Shown piece by piece: positions 32,750-41,245 of a stretch of DNA of 64,000 nt. Source of the stretch: Tistrella mobilis. GTDB taxonomy: Bacteria > Pseudomonadota > Alphaproteobacteria > Tistrellales > Tistrellaceae. The notes beneath the pieces are model-generated. The model ran no database searches. It was not told where the DNA came from and saw only the letters and a program-made list of their open reading frames with translations. The stretch spans positions 1 to 64,000 of the forward strand of contig NZ_JBBIAB010000022.1 of NCBI RefSeq assembly GCF_039634785.1, written 5' to 3'. Numbering within the stretch: position 1 is the stretch's first letter; every line of letters starts with the position of its first letter. The translations under genes were made by a program, and so were the position numbers.

Positions 32750-35191
32750 ATGACCGAGCGGCCCGAAGATATCCACCGCCCCGCTGCCGCAGAGACGGCC
32801 CAATCCGCCCCTGCCGCGACCCCGTCGGCGGAGAGCGGGGCCGAGGACATCGTCTGGGAAGGCGATGCGGCCGCACTCGACACGCCGGCCCTCACCCGCC
32901 TTCTGACCCGCCGCACTGCAGCACCCGAAGATGCGGCGATGCCCGCCGCCGACGGCGACGCCGAAGACGATGCGGAGGATGGCGACGAGACCGGGGATGC
33001 GGAGGACGACGACGCTGCCGGGACCGCGTCGGGGGATGCCCCGACGGCGGATGCGCCATGGGAGGACGCGCCATCGGAGGATGCGTCACCGGGCCGGCCC
33101 CAGCGCAGCCGCCGGCCGCGCCACGAACAGGGTGATCCGGGCTGGGTGCGTCTGGAACCGGGCGAGGCGGAGGATGACGGCGCCGACGGCGACGACGCTG
33201 CCGAAGACGACCCGGACGACGGACCGGCCGCGCCGGCAGACGCCCCGGCGCCGACGGCCGCGGCCCCTGAGGCCACGGACGGGCCGGCGCCGACCGCCCG
33301 CCCCCTCTCCCGCCACCCGCAGCTGCGGACGGGCCGTGGGGCCATCCTGGCGGCGCTGAAGACCATGCCCGACAGCCCCGGGGTCTATCGGATGCTCGAC
33401 GGCCATGGCGACGTGCTCTATGTCGGCAAGGCCAAGCATCTGAAGCGGCGGGTGGCGAGCTATACCCGGATCAACCAGCTGCAGCCGCGCCTGATGCGGA
33501 TGGTGGCCGAGACCCGGACCATGGAGATCGTCACCACCGCCTCGGAGGCCGAGGCGCTGCTGCTGGAAGCCAATCTGATCAAGCGCCTGCGCCCGCGCTT
33601 CAACGTGCTGCTGCGCGACGACAAGAGCTTCCCCTACATCCTGATCACCGGCGATCACGACTTCCCGCAGATCCTGAAGCATCGGGGCGCCCGCAACCGC
33701 AAGGGCGAGTATTTCGGCCCCTTCGCCAGCGCCGGCGCGGTCAACGAAACCCTGGCGGTGCTGGAAAAGGCTTTCCTGCTGCGCAACTGCTCGGATTCGG
33801 TGTTCGAAAGCCGCAGCCGGCCCTGCCTGCAATACCAGATCAAGCGCTGCAGCGCGCCGTGCTGCGCCTATGTCGACCGCGAGAGCTATGGCCGGCTGGT
33901 GGCCGAGGCCCGTGACTTCCTGCGCGGGCGTTCGGCCGGCGTCCGCCAGGCGATGCAGGACCGCATGGCCGAGGCGGCGAACGATCTGGATTTCGAAACC
34001 GCCGCAGTCTATCGCGACCGGATCAAGGCGCTTGCCCGCGTCACCGCCACCCAGGGAATCAATTTCCAGGGGCTGGAGGATGTCGACGTGGTGGCGATCG
34101 CCGAAGAGGGCGGCCAGAGCTGCATTCAGGTGTTCTTCTTCCGCGGCGGCCAGAACTATGGCAACCGGGCCTATTTCCCGGCCAACGAGGCCGGCAGCAC
34201 GGCGGCCGAGGTGCTCTCGGCCTTCCTCGGCCAGTTCTATGCCGACAAGCTGCCGCCGCGAGAGGTGGTGCTGGACCGCGAGCCCGACGAGGCCGATCTG
34301 GTCGCCCAGGCGCTGTCGGTGCGGGCCGGCCACAAGGTGCGGCTGACCGTGCCCCGGCGCGGCGACAAGCTCCAGGCGGTCACCCATGCCGCCACCAATG
34401 CCCGCGAGGCGCTGGGCCGCAAGCTGGCCGAGACCTCCAGCCAGAAGCGGCTGCTGGAAGGCACGCGCACCGTCTTCGGCCTGGAGCGGGCGCCGCAGCG
34501 GATCGAGGTTTACGACAACGCCCATATCTCGGGCACGCATGCCGTCTGCGGCATGATCGTGGCGGGCCCCGAGGGCTTCGACCGCCGGTCCTATCGCAGC
34601 TTCACCATCCGCGACATCGACCCGGCCAAGGCCGGCGGCGACGATTATGCGATGATGCGCGAGGTGATGCGCCGCCGCTTCGGCCGGCTTGCCCGCGAGC
34701 TGGACGAGGCCGGCGGCGAGACCGACCGCGTCGCCGGCTGGCCCGATCTGGTGCTGCTCGACGGTGGCGAGGGCCAGTTGCAGACCGGCACCGAAGAACT
34801 GGAGGCGGCGGGGCTGACCGGCCGGATCATGGTCGCCGCCATCGCCAAGGGCCCCGACCGCGATGCCGGGCGCGAACGCTTTTTCCTGCCCGGCCGCGCG
34901 CCCTTCCGCCTGCCCGAACGCGACCCGGTGCTGTATTTCCTGCAACGTCTGCGCGACGAGGCGCACCGTTTCGCCGGCGGTCAGCATCGCGCGAAGCGCA
35001 GCCGCGCCATCGGCACCTCGGCGCTGGACGAGATCCCGGGGATCGGGCCGAAGCGCAAGAAGGCGCTGCTGCACCATTTCGGCTCGGCCAAGGCGGTGGA
35101 GGCGGCGAGCCTGACCGACATCGCCCGGGTCGAGGGCATCTCCACCGCCGTCGCCCGCCAGATCTACGGCTTCTTCCATCCCGAAGGCTGA
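32750..35191 (+). CDS. uvrC: Excinuclease ABC subunit C (UvrC) with acidic N-terminal extension
   Basis: UvrC makes the dual incisions in nucleotide excision repair. The 813-residue product is about 190 residues longer than usual. Residues 1-190 are Ala/Asp/Glu/Pro-rich low complexity with no recognised fold. The GIY-YIG nuclease domain starts near 206 ([20 protein letters not shown], then [14 protein letters not shown]). A UVR motif ([18 protein letters not shown]), the RNase H-like endonuclease domain ([26 protein letters not shown]) and a C-terminal helix-hairpin-helix ([20 protein letters not shown]) follow. The ATG at 32750 follows gagacgg. pgsA and moaDE follow on the same strand, a conserved alphaproteobacterial order. 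Confidence 0.95.
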   Translation: MTERPEDIHRPAAAETAQSAPAATPSAESGAEDIVWEGDAAALDTPALTRLLTRRTAAPEDAAMPAADGDAEDDAEDGDETGDAEDDDAAGTASGDAPTADAPWEDAPSEDASPGRPQRSRRPRHEQGDPGWVRLEPGEAEDDGADGDDAAEDDPDDGPAAPADAPAPTAAAPEATDGPAPTARPLSRHPQLRTGRGAILAALKTMPDSPGVYRMLDGHGDVLYVGKAKHLKRRVASYTRINQLQPRLMRMVAETRTMEIVTTASEAEALLLEANLIKRLRPRFNVLLRDDKSFPYILITGDHDFPQILKHRGARNRKGEYFGPFASAGAVNETLAVLEKAFLLRNCSDSVFESRSRPCLQYQIKRCSAPCCAYVDRESYGRLVAEARDFLRGRSAGVRQAMQDRMAEAANDLDFETAAVYRDRIKALARVTATQGINFQGLEDVDVVAIAEEGGQSCIQVFFFRGGQNYGNRAYFPANEAGSTAAEVLSAFLGQFYADKLPPREVVLDREPDEADLVAQALSVRAGHKVRLTVPRRGDKLQAVTHAATNAREALGRKLAETSSQKRLLEGTRTVFGLERAPQRIEVYDNAHISGTHAVCGMIVAGPEGFDRRSYRSFTIRDIDPAKAGGDDYAMMREVMRRRFGRLARELDEAGGETDRVAGWPDLVLLDGGEGQLQTGTEELEAAGLTGRIMVAAIAKGPDRDAGRERFFLPGRAPFRLPERDPVLYFLQRLRDEAHRFAGGQHRAKRSRAIGTSALDEIPGIGPKRKKALLHHFGSAKAVEAASLTDIARVEGISTAVARQIYGFFHPEG

Positions 35192-35266
35192 TCGCGCCCG
35201 CCGGAGGCTGACGGCGACGCCCGCCTTCCTGTAGACTGACCCGCGGCCCCAATCGCAACGGATCCC

Positions 35267-35818
35267 ATGCGCCAGAGCCTGCCCAACATTCTCACCCTGT
35301 CGCGGATTGTGGTGATCCCGTTCTTCATCGCCGGCTTCGCGCTCGATGCGCCGGCGGGTGCCTGGGTCACCTTCGGCCTGTTCGCCGCCGCTTCCGTCAC
35401 CGACTGGTTCGACGGCTGGCTGGCGCGGCGCTGGGGTGTGGTCTCGGCGGTGGGCCGGTTTCTGGATCCCATCGCCGACAAGCTGCTGGTCACCGCCGCC
35501 CTGCTGATGCTGGTTGCCGACGGCCGCGCCCATCCCCTGCCCGCGCTGATCATCCTCTGCCGCGAGATCCTGATTTCCGGGCTGCGGGAGCATCTGGCCG
35601 GCGATCGGATCGCGGTGCCGGTTTCGAAACTCGCCAAGTGGAAGACCACGGTGCAGATGATCGCCATCGCCATCCTGCTGCTGCTGCCGGCGCTGGGTGG
35701 CTGGGCCTGGTGGGCGGGCGAGACCCTGCTCTGGCTTGCGGCCGTGCTGACGGTGGTGACCGGCTGGAGCTACATGCAGGGCGGCATGCGCCATCTTCTC
35801 GCCGCCGACCGACGCTGA
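35267..35818 (+). CDS. pgsA: CDP-diacylglycerol-glycerol-3-phosphate 3-phosphatidyltransferase
   Basis: A membrane enzyme that commits CDP-diacylglycerol to phosphatidylglycerol and cardiolipin. The 183-residue protein starts MRQSLPNILTLSRIVVIPFF and has the CDP-alcohol phosphotransferase motif D-x2-DG-x2-AR-x8-G-x3-D-x3-D (TDWFDGWLARRWG, then FLDPIADKLLV). About four to six membrane segments follow. It is 75 bases after uvrC and 14 bases before the fused moaD-moaE gene. Confidence 0.94.
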   Translation: MRQSLPNILTLSRIVVIPFFIAGFALDAPAGAWVTFGLFAAASVTDWFDGWLARRWGVVSAVGRFLDPIADKLLVTAALLMLVADGRAHPLPALIILCREILISGLREHLAGDRIAVPVSKLAKWKTTVQMIAIAILLLLPALGGWAWWAGETLLWLAAVLTVVTGWSYMQGGMRHLLAADRR

Positions 35819-35832
35819 CGGAGACACCCCCC

Positions 35833-36591
35833 ATGCCCCTGCAGATCCTCTATTTCGCCTGGATGCGCGCCCGGATCGGCCGCGGTGAGGACGAGATCGC
35901 CTGGACGCCGGCGCTGTCGACCGTGGGCGCCCTGCTGGACTACCTGGCGGGGGTAAGCCCCGCCCATGCCCAGGCGCTCGCCGACCGGTCGGCGGTGCGG
36001 GTGGCGGTGAACCAGGATTATGCCGGCCCCGATGCCGCGGTCCGGGACGGTGACGAGATCGCGATCTTCCCGCCGGTGACCGGCGGATCGGGGGCGGAGG
36101 CCAGCGCCTGCGCAATCGACATCCGGGTCCAGACGGCGGATTTCGATGTCGGTGCCGAATATGCCGCCGCGGCGACCGGTACGGCGACCGGCGGGGTCGC
36201 CCTGTTCGTGGGCCAGGTGCGCGGCCGCGATGGCGCCGACGAGGTGGCGGCCATGACCCTGGAGCACTATCCCGGGATGACCGAGCGCGAGATCGACCGC
36301 ATCGCGCGGGAGGCCGCGGAACGCTGGCCGCTTCAGGCAATCCGCATCATCCACCGCGTCGGCCGGCTGATGCCGGGGGATCGGATCGTGCTGGTGATCG
36401 CGGCTTCCGCCCATCGGGCGGCGGCCTTCGATGCCTGCGCCTTCCTGATCGACTGGTTGAAGACCCGGGCGCCGTTCTGGAAACTGGAAGAAACACCCGA
36501 CGGGGAACGATGGGTGGCTGCGAAGTCGAGCGACGACGACGCCGCCCTCAGATGGCAGACGCCTTCGGACGGAAAACGGGGAGCTGCGTAG
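35833..36591 (+). CDS. MoaD-MoaE fusion, molybdopterin synthase in one polypeptide
   Basis: Molybdopterin synthase converts cyclic pyranopterin monophosphate to molybdopterin using sulfur carried on the MoaD C-terminal glycine. Here residues 1-85 are a complete MoaD (MPLQILYFAWMRARIGRGED, ending IFPPVTGG with Gly84-Gly85). They run without a stop into MoaE (about 90-225: LFVGQVRGRD, LEHYPGMTE, RIIHRVGRLMPGD, and the FWKLEE end with the active-site Lys). A 25-30 residue tail follows. In most bacteria these are separate genes, and MoaX of mycobacteria is a known fusion that is processed. The MoaD thiocarboxylate could form only if the chain is cut after Gly85 or the enzyme works differently. 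Confidence 0.92.
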   Translation: MPLQILYFAWMRARIGRGEDEIAWTPALSTVGALLDYLAGVSPAHAQALADRSAVRVAVNQDYAGPDAAVRDGDEIAIFPPVTGGSGAEASACAIDIRVQTADFDVGAEYAAAATGTATGGVALFVGQVRGRDGADEVAAMTLEHYPGMTEREIDRIAREAAERWPLQAIRIIHRVGRLMPGDRIVLVIAASAHRAAAFDACAFLIDWLKTRAPFWKLEETPDGERWVAAKSSDDDAALRWQTPSDGKRGAA

Positions 36592-36722
36592 GGAACCGGC
36601 GGGGGCCGCGTGAAAGCTACAGGAACGGGGCAGGACGACGCCCGGTTCTTCCAACGGTTCGAACCGCCGCTCTCTCACGCTCCCCCCACCATCCATGGTG
36701 GCTCCCAAGGAGACCCGATCCC

Positions 36723-37223
36723 ATGACCCGCAACAGCTTCCGCAGGACTGCCTTCGCCGCCGGCTTCGCCACCCTTCTGGCACTGCCTGGCCTTGCCATT
36801 GCGGCCCCGGGCGACGGCCCCGACGGTCAGGGCATGACGCTGGAACAGATGCAGGCGCGCACCGCCGAACGCTTCCAGAAGCTCGACACCAACCAGGACG
36901 GCCGCGTCAGCCGCGACGAGATGAAGGCCGGGCGCGCGATGATGCACGACGGCAAGGCCGGCGACGGCATGCCCGGCTGGGGCCACAAGGGGCCGCGCGG
37001 CGACCATATGGCGCGCATGGCCGACACCAATGGCGACGGCATCATCTCGCGCGATGAATTCATGGCCGGCGCCGACAAGATGTTCTCGCGGCTGGACGCC
37101 GATGGCGACGGCCAGATCACCAAGGCTGAACGCGACAGTGCCCGCGAACGGATGCGCGACTATATGCGCAACAACGGCCCGGCCGCCGACAAGCCGGCCG
37201 ATGCCCCGAAGACCGGCGGGTGA
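36723..37223 (+). CDS. Exported EF-hand calcium-binding protein
   Basis: A 166-residue protein with an N-terminal signal peptide (FRRTAFAAGFATLLALPGLA, cleavage near AIA-APG). Three EF-hand loops follow: DTNQDGRVSRDE at 55-66, DTNGDGIISRDE at 101-112 and DADGDGQITKAE at 125-136. Each has Asp/Asn at the coordinating positions and Glu at position 12. It is predicted to bind Ca2+ in the periplasm. It is followed within 2 bases, or overlapping, by an ECF sigma factor, so it may be a target or a sensor component of that system. The start is the ATG at 36723, with aaggag upstream. Confidence 0.87.
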   Translation: MTRNSFRRTAFAAGFATLLALPGLAIAAPGDGPDGQGMTLEQMQARTAERFQKLDTNQDGRVSRDEMKAGRAMMHDGKAGDGMPGWGHKGPRGDHMARMADTNGDGIISRDEFMAGADKMFSRLDADGDGQITKAERDSARERMRDYMRNNGPAADKPADAPKTGG

Positions 37224-37225
37224 TC

Positions 37226-37828
37226 ATGGTCGCATCCTCGTCGGATACCGGGGCCGCCGGGCGGCCGCATGACGAGGACGACCTCCTGCTGGCCCGCGTG
37301 GCCGCAGGCGATGCCGCCGCTTTCGGGCGGCTGGTGGACCGCCATGGCGAGCGTGCGCTCGCCGTGGCGACCCGCATGCTCGGCAGCCGTGCCGACGCCG
37401 AAGACGCCGTTCAGGATGTCTTCACCCGCCTCTGGGCGGGGGCGGCGGCGCGGTGGCGGCCGGGTGGTGCGCGCTTCGGCACCTGGCTCTGGCGGGCGGT
37501 GGCCAATCGCTGCCTGGACCAGCTGCGCCGGCCGCGCATGGGCGAACTCACCGACGCAATCGACCCGCCCGACCCGTCCCCCGGCGCGCTGGAGCGCCTG
37601 GAACGGGACCGGGTGCTCCGCCAGGTGACCGATGCGATCGAGACCCTGCCCGAACGGCAACGCATGGCGATCGCCCTGGTCTACGATGCCGGGTTGAGCG
37701 GCGCCGAGGCGGCCGAGGCGATGGGGGTCAGCGCCGGGGCGATGGAACAGCTTCTGGTCAGGGCCCGGCGCAGCCTGCGCACCGGGCTCCGGCCACTGAT
37801 GGACGAAGAAGACGAGGGAGGCGCGTGA
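37226..37828 (+). CDS. ECF-type RNA polymerase sigma factor
   Basis: A 200-residue extracytoplasmic-function sigma factor with region 2 (LVDRHGERALAVATRMLGSR, then ADAEDAVQDVFTRLW) and region 4 (LPERQRMAIALVYDAGLSGA, then EAMGVSAGAMEQLLVRARR). The typical FGTWLWRAVANRCLDQLRRP stretch is present. The ATG at 37226 is chosen. A GTG at 37220, overlapping the EF-hand stop as GTGA, is an equally good alternative. It overlaps the next gene by 3 bases (TGATG). Self-regulation from the GGAAC-rich region at 36592-36640 is possible but unproven. Confidence 0.9.
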   Translation: MVASSSDTGAAGRPHDEDDLLLARVAAGDAAAFGRLVDRHGERALAVATRMLGSRADAEDAVQDVFTRLWAGAAARWRPGGARFGTWLWRAVANRCLDQLRRPRMGELTDAIDPPDPSPGALERLERDRVLRQVTDAIETLPERQRMAIALVYDAGLSGAEAAEAMGVSAGAMEQLLVRARRSLRTGLRPLMDEEDEGGA

Positions 37829-38403
37829 TGGATATCGACAGCTTCCGGGCGTTGCTGGACGCCCATGGCGGCGATCCGGCGCGCTGGCCCGAAACCGCCC
37901 GCGACGATGCCCTGGTGCTGCTGGCGACCGAGCCGGCCGCCCGCGCGGTGCTGGACGAGGCCCGCCGGCTGGACAGCCTGATCCGCGCCGCCGCACCGGG
38001 CAGCGCGGGGGGCGGTGCCGGGCGGGATGCGGCGGCCCGCGATACCGCCTTTCTCGACCGGCTGAAGGCGATTCCGGCCGCCCGGCCGCAGATCACCGTG
38101 ATCGAAGGCGGCCGGGGCATGCCCAGCCCCCAGATGCCCGCCGCCCAGCCGCTGCCATCGAGGATTGCGAGGCCTCTTGAAACCACGCGGCCGGCCAGGA
38201 CGCGCGCGCGCCAGGGCAGCGGGCACAGCCCCGCCTTCGTCGCCCGGCTGGGTGGTGCCGTCGCCGCGGCCGCCCTGGTGATGGGGCTGCTGATCGGCGG
38301 CAATGGCTGGGTCGCGCCCCCGGCGCTGGCGCTGGACGGCGCCGAGGTCGATCTTGCCGCCGTGCTCTATGGCGAACAGGGCAGCCTGGAGGAAGCCCCA
38401 TGA
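37828..38403 (+). CDS. Probable anti-sigma factor (single-pass membrane protein)
   Basis: A 191-residue protein with no clear family match. The N-terminal 60 residues are helical and charged (MDIDSFRALLDAHGGDPARW). A Pro/Arg-rich linker leads to one membrane segment near residues 145-165 (LGGAVAAAALVMGLLIGG). A short periplasmic tail with DLAAVLYGE ends it. Position right after an ECF sigma gene, overlapping by 3 bases, and the cytoplasmic-linker-membrane layout are those of an anti-sigma factor. The ZAS zinc motif (HxxxCxxC) is absent. It overlaps the next gene by 4 bases. The assignment is inferred from context. Confidence 0.65.
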   Translation: MDIDSFRALLDAHGGDPARWPETARDDALVLLATEPAARAVLDEARRLDSLIRAAAPGSAGGGAGRDAAARDTAFLDRLKAIPAARPQITVIEGGRGMPSPQMPAAQPLPSRIARPLETTRPARTRARQGSGHSPAFVARLGGAVAAAALVMGLLIGGNGWVAPPALALDGAEVDLAAVLYGEQGSLEEAP

Positions 38404-38801
38404 CGCTGACCGGACGCCGGGCCCGCTGGGTGGTGGGCGGGCTGATCGCCAGCCTGGCGCTGAACCTGTTCGTGGCCGGCATCTTCCTGTCGGGCGTGCT
38501 GATGCGGCCCGGCGGGCACGACCGCGGCATCCACCGCCTGCTCCACGACCTGCCCGAGCCGCAGCGCGATGCGGTGAAGACGGCCTTCGAGGCCCGCCGG
38601 CCCGAGCTTCGGCAGCGGCTGATGGCGCTCAAGGATGCCCGCGGCGAGCTGAAGGCCGTGATCCGCGCCACCCCGATGGCGAGCCCCGAGGCCCTGGAAG
38701 AGGCCCTTGCCCGCGTCGCCGCCCGCGACCGCGAGATGCAGGATCTCACCTCCGATCTGATGGTCGAGGGCTGGCGCCGCGCCGCAGCCGCGCCGCGCTG
38801 A
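38400..38801 (+). CDS. Membrane-anchored periplasmic protein, metal-resistance sensor type (CnrX/ZraP-like)
   Basis: A 133-residue protein with one N-terminal membrane segment (RWVVGGLIASLALNLFVAGI) and a helical periplasmic domain rich in Arg, Glu and Asp (residues 50-125). The layout resembles the heavy-metal-sensor family that includes CnrX and ZraP. HDRGIHRLLHDLPEPQRDAV contains three His that could bind metal. It overlaps the anti-sigma gene by 4 bases (ATGA), so the four genes from the EF-hand protein onward form one unit. In CnrYXH the sensor releases the anti-sigma, and a similar role is plausible. The metal is unknown. Confidence 0.7.
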   Translation: MTLTGRRARWVVGGLIASLALNLFVAGIFLSGVLMRPGGHDRGIHRLLHDLPEPQRDAVKTAFEARRPELRQRLMALKDARGELKAVIRATPMASPEALEEALARVAARDREMQDLTSDLMVEGWRRAAAAPR

Positions 38802-38826
38802 TCCCCATCCGGCCCCCCTACAACGC

Positions 38827-38862
38827 AACGCGCCCGCTCCGGTTCCCCGGGGCGGGCGCGTT
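38827..38862. terminator. Terminator between the ECF operon and ilvE
   Basis: A perfect 11-base-pair stem (38827-38837 with 38852-38862) is followed by tcgtcgtttc. It sits between converging transcription units and may serve both. Confidence 0.7.
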
Positions 38863-38944
38863 TCGTCGTTTCAGGCGCGGTTCTGGCGGGCGGCACCATC
38901 AGGCAGGGCCAGACAGGACGGCGCGGGATGGGACCGGCGACCGA

Positions 38945-39853
38945 TCACTCCGCCGCGGCGGCGGCCCGGGCGGCACGGCCCTCGACGCGCACCAGGTCGG
39001 AATAGGCGTGCAGCAGGGTCGAGCAGGCCTCGGCCGGCTTGAAGCTGTAATCGCCGATCTGCCGGACCGGGGTGACTTCAGCGGCCGAACCGGTCAGGAA
39101 GCACTCGTCGAACTCGGCCATCTCTTCCGGGCGGATATGGCGCTCGACGATGGTATAGCCCGCCTCGCGCGCCAGACCCATCACCGTGCGGCGGGTGATG
39201 CCGTCCAGGAAGCAGTCCGGGGTCGGGGTGTGCAGTTCCTTGCCGCGGCCGAAGAAGATGTTCGCACCGGTCGCCTCGGCGACATAGCCGCGATAATCCA
39301 GCATCAGCGCATCGTCGAAGCCACGACCATCCGCCTCGCGGCGGCTCATGGTGCAGATCATGTAAAGGCCGGCGGCCTTGCTCTCGGTCGGCGCGGTGTC
39401 GGGCGCCGGACGCTTCCAGCGCGAGATCTCCAGCCGGATGCCCTTCAGCTTCTCTTCGGGCGAGAAGTAGGACGGCCATTCCCAGCAGGCGATGGCCATG
39501 TGGACCTTCGAGCCGCGGGTATAGACGCCCATCTGCTCGCTGCCGAGCCAGGCCACCGGGCGGACATAGGCGTCGGAGAGGCCGTTGGCCGCCAGAAGTT
39601 CCGCAGTTGCGGTATTCACTTCGGCCGGCGTATACGGCAGCTCGAAGCCGAGCAGTTGTGCCGAACGGGCAAGCCGCTCAGAATGCTCGTTGAGCTTGAA
39701 AACCACACCGTCATACGCCCTCTGGCCTTCGAACACGCAGCTCGCATAGTGAAGGCCGTGGTTGAGCACGTGGATGCGTGCCTCGCGCCACGGAGTGAGC
39801 TTGCCGTCGAACCAGACCCAGCCGTCGCGGTCGTCGAAGGGGATGAGTGCCAT
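38945..39853 (-). CDS. ilvE: Branched-chain amino acid aminotransferase
   Basis: This enzyme performs the last step of leucine, isoleucine and valine synthesis. The 302-residue protein is a class IV PLP aminotransferase: FDGKLTPWREARIHVLNHGL near the start, YVRPVAWLGSEQMGVYTRGS, the PLP-lysine region ESKAAGLYMICTMSRREADG, then EATGANIFFGRG and ECFLTGSAAEVTPVRQIGD. The N-terminal FDDRDGWVWFDG form is typical of alphaproteobacteria. It is divergent from the MarR/PetP-like gene with only 73 bases between. The Ala-rich C-terminus (RAARAAAAAE) is unremarkable. Confidence 0.95.
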   Translation of the reverse strand: MALIPFDDRDGWVWFDGKLTPWREARIHVLNHGLHYASCVFEGQRAYDGVVFKLNEHSERLARSAQLLGFELPYTPAEVNTATAELLAANGLSDAYVRPVAWLGSEQMGVYTRGSKVHMAIACWEWPSYFSPEEKLKGIRLEISRWKRPAPDTAPTESKAAGLYMICTMSRREADGRGFDDALMLDYRGYVAEATGANIFFGRGKELHTPTPDCFLDGITRRTVMGLAREAGYTIVERHIRPEEMAEFDECFLTGSAAEVTPVRQIGDYSFKPAEACSTLLHAYSDLVRVEGRAARAAAAAE

Positions 39854-39896
39854 TGTCGCGCGCCTTGGCTAATTTGCGAACAAAAACTGGATGGGA

Positions 39897-39925
39897 TGAG
39901 TAACATTCCGTTCCAACTATGTCAA
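39897..39925 (-). promoter_or_regulatory. Candidate ilvE promoter in the ilvE/marR gap
   Basis: On the minus strand a perfect TTGACA (39920-39925) is followed after 17 bases by TACTCA (39897-39902). The -10 match is poor. The -35 element ends one base before the divergent MarR start codon, so regulation by that MarR protein is possible. Confidence 0.35.
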
Positions 39926-39926
39926 C

Positions 39927-40421
39927 ATGGCTGCCGTAATGTCCAATCCGAACGCAAATCCGAATCCGCTCTTCCTCCGCGAGGAGGAGCTGAACCAGGG
40001 CATCGAACTGCTGTTCTATGGCTATCGCGACTTCACCGCCGAGCCGGACCGCATCCTGGAAAAGCACGGCCTGGGCCGTGCGCATCACCGGGCGATCTAT
40101 TTCGTGGGTCGCAATCCCGGGACGACTATTACAGAATTGTTGCGCATCCTGCGCATCACCAAACAGTCCCTGAGCCGTGTTCTGAAGCAGCTGATCGATC
40201 AGGGGCTGATCGATCAGCAATCGGGGCTCCGCGATCGTCGGCAGAGACTTCTGTATCTGACCGAGACCGGCAAGGCTCTGGAACGCGAACTCTCGGGAAA
40301 TCAGCGCAAGCGCATGGCCCGTGCCTATCGTGAGGCCGGCGCCGAAGCGGTCGAAGGGTTTCGCAAGGTGATGCTGGGCGTGATGGACGATCCCGAGCGC
40401 GACGGGTTCAACCGGCCATGA
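39927..40421 (+). CDS. MarR family regulator, PetP-like
   Basis: A 164-residue winged-helix regulator (NQGIELLFYGYRDFTAEPDR, then HHRAIYFVGRNPGTTITELL, KQSLSRVLKQLIDQGLI, and the wing DRRQRLLYLTETG). It overlaps the next response-regulator gene by 4 bases. A MarR-OmpR pair in this order matches PetP-PetR of Rhodobacter capsulatus, named for their neighbourhood to petABC. Here petABC is 10 kb away and ilvE is the neighbour. Control of ilvE or of its own operon through the 73-base gap is likely, by position only. Confidence 0.82.
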   Translation: MAAVMSNPNANPNPLFLREEELNQGIELLFYGYRDFTAEPDRILEKHGLGRAHHRAIYFVGRNPGTTITELLRILRITKQSLSRVLKQLIDQGLIDQQSGLRDRRQRLLYLTETGKALERELSGNQRKRMARAYREAGAEAVEGFRKVMLGVMDDPERDGFNRP

Positions 40422-41224
40422 GCGATCACGACAGCCGGGGCGGGCCGCCAGAGGCCTGCGGCGCCGGATCGGCTGCCATGCAGCCGGCGCAGGGCGCGAC
40501 CTCACCTCCCGACCCCGACGCCCCCCATATCCTGGTGGTCGACGACGACCGCCGGCTGTGCGGGCTCATCGCCCGGTTGCTGCGGGAAAGCGGCTTCATG
40601 GTCTCCACCGCCCATGACGCCGCCGAGGCCCGCGCCAAGCTCGCCATGCTGACCGTCGATCTGCTGGTGCTGGACGTGATGATGCCGGGCGAAAGCGGGC
40701 TGGACCTCACCCAGGCGCTGCGCCGCGACGGCGATCTGCCGATCCTGCTGCTGACCGCCATGGACGGGGCGGAAGATCGCATTGCAGGGCTGGAGACCGG
40801 GGCCGACGACTATCTGACCAAGCCGTTCGAGCCGCGCGAGCTGCTGGCCCGGGTGAAATCGATCCTCCGCCGATCGGTGCCGCGGGCGGCGGCGGCCGCA
40901 CCGGCATTCGCCGGCGGCCTTCAGGGGGTGACGCTGCGTTTCGGCCCCTGGAGCTTCGATCTCGGCCGCCAGGAACTGCGCCGCCATGGGGAGATCGTGC
41001 ATCTGACCCAGGGTGAGGCCACGCTGCTGGGCGTGCTGGCGGCCGCCCCCAACCACCCGATCAGCCGCGACGAACTGGCCGACCGGGCCCAGATCCGCGG
41101 CGGCGATCGGGCGGTGGACGTGCAGATCGTGCGGCTGCGCCGCAAGATCGAAGACGACCCGCGCAATCCGCGCCATATCCACACCCTGCGCGGCGCCGGC
41201 TATGCGCTGCGCACCGATGGCTGA
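40418..41224 (+). CDS. OmpR-family response regulator, PetR-like
   Basis: A 268-residue response regulator. A 36-residue disordered N-terminus precedes the receiver domain (HILVVDDDRRLCGLIARLLR, phospho-acceptor Asp in LLVLDVMMPGESG, Lys in DDYLTKPFEPREL). An OmpR winged helix follows (LTQGEATLLGVLAAAPNHPI, then VDVQIVRLRRKIEDDPRNPR). It is between the MarR-like gene (4-base overlap) and a histidine kinase (21 bases), which completes a two-component pair. The long unstructured N-terminus suggests the real start may be the internal methionine at residue 21. The upstream start keeps the coupling overlap. Confidence 0.9.
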   Translation: MSDHDSRGGPPEACGAGSAAMQPAQGATSPPDPDAPHILVVDDDRRLCGLIARLLRESGFMVSTAHDAAEARAKLAMLTVDLLVLDVMMPGESGLDLTQALRRDGDLPILLLTAMDGAEDRIAGLETGADDYLTKPFEPRELLARVKSILRRSVPRAAAAAPAFAGGLQGVTLRFGPWSFDLGRQELRRHGEIVHLTQGEATLLGVLAAAPNHPISRDELADRAQIRGGDRAVDVQIVRLRRKIEDDPRNPRHIHTLRGAGYALRTDG

Positions 41225-41245
41225 TCCGCCCCCCGGAGATCCTGC

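Noticed and set aside
36592-36640. GGAAC motifs as an EcfG-type -35 for the ECF operon
   Set aside because: Two GGAAC sites exist, but the matching CGTT-type -10 is not clean at either, so no promoter was called.
36650-36680. GGTTCGAACC resembling a tRNA T-loop before the EF-hand gene
   Set aside because: No acceptor, D or anticodon stem can be built around it.
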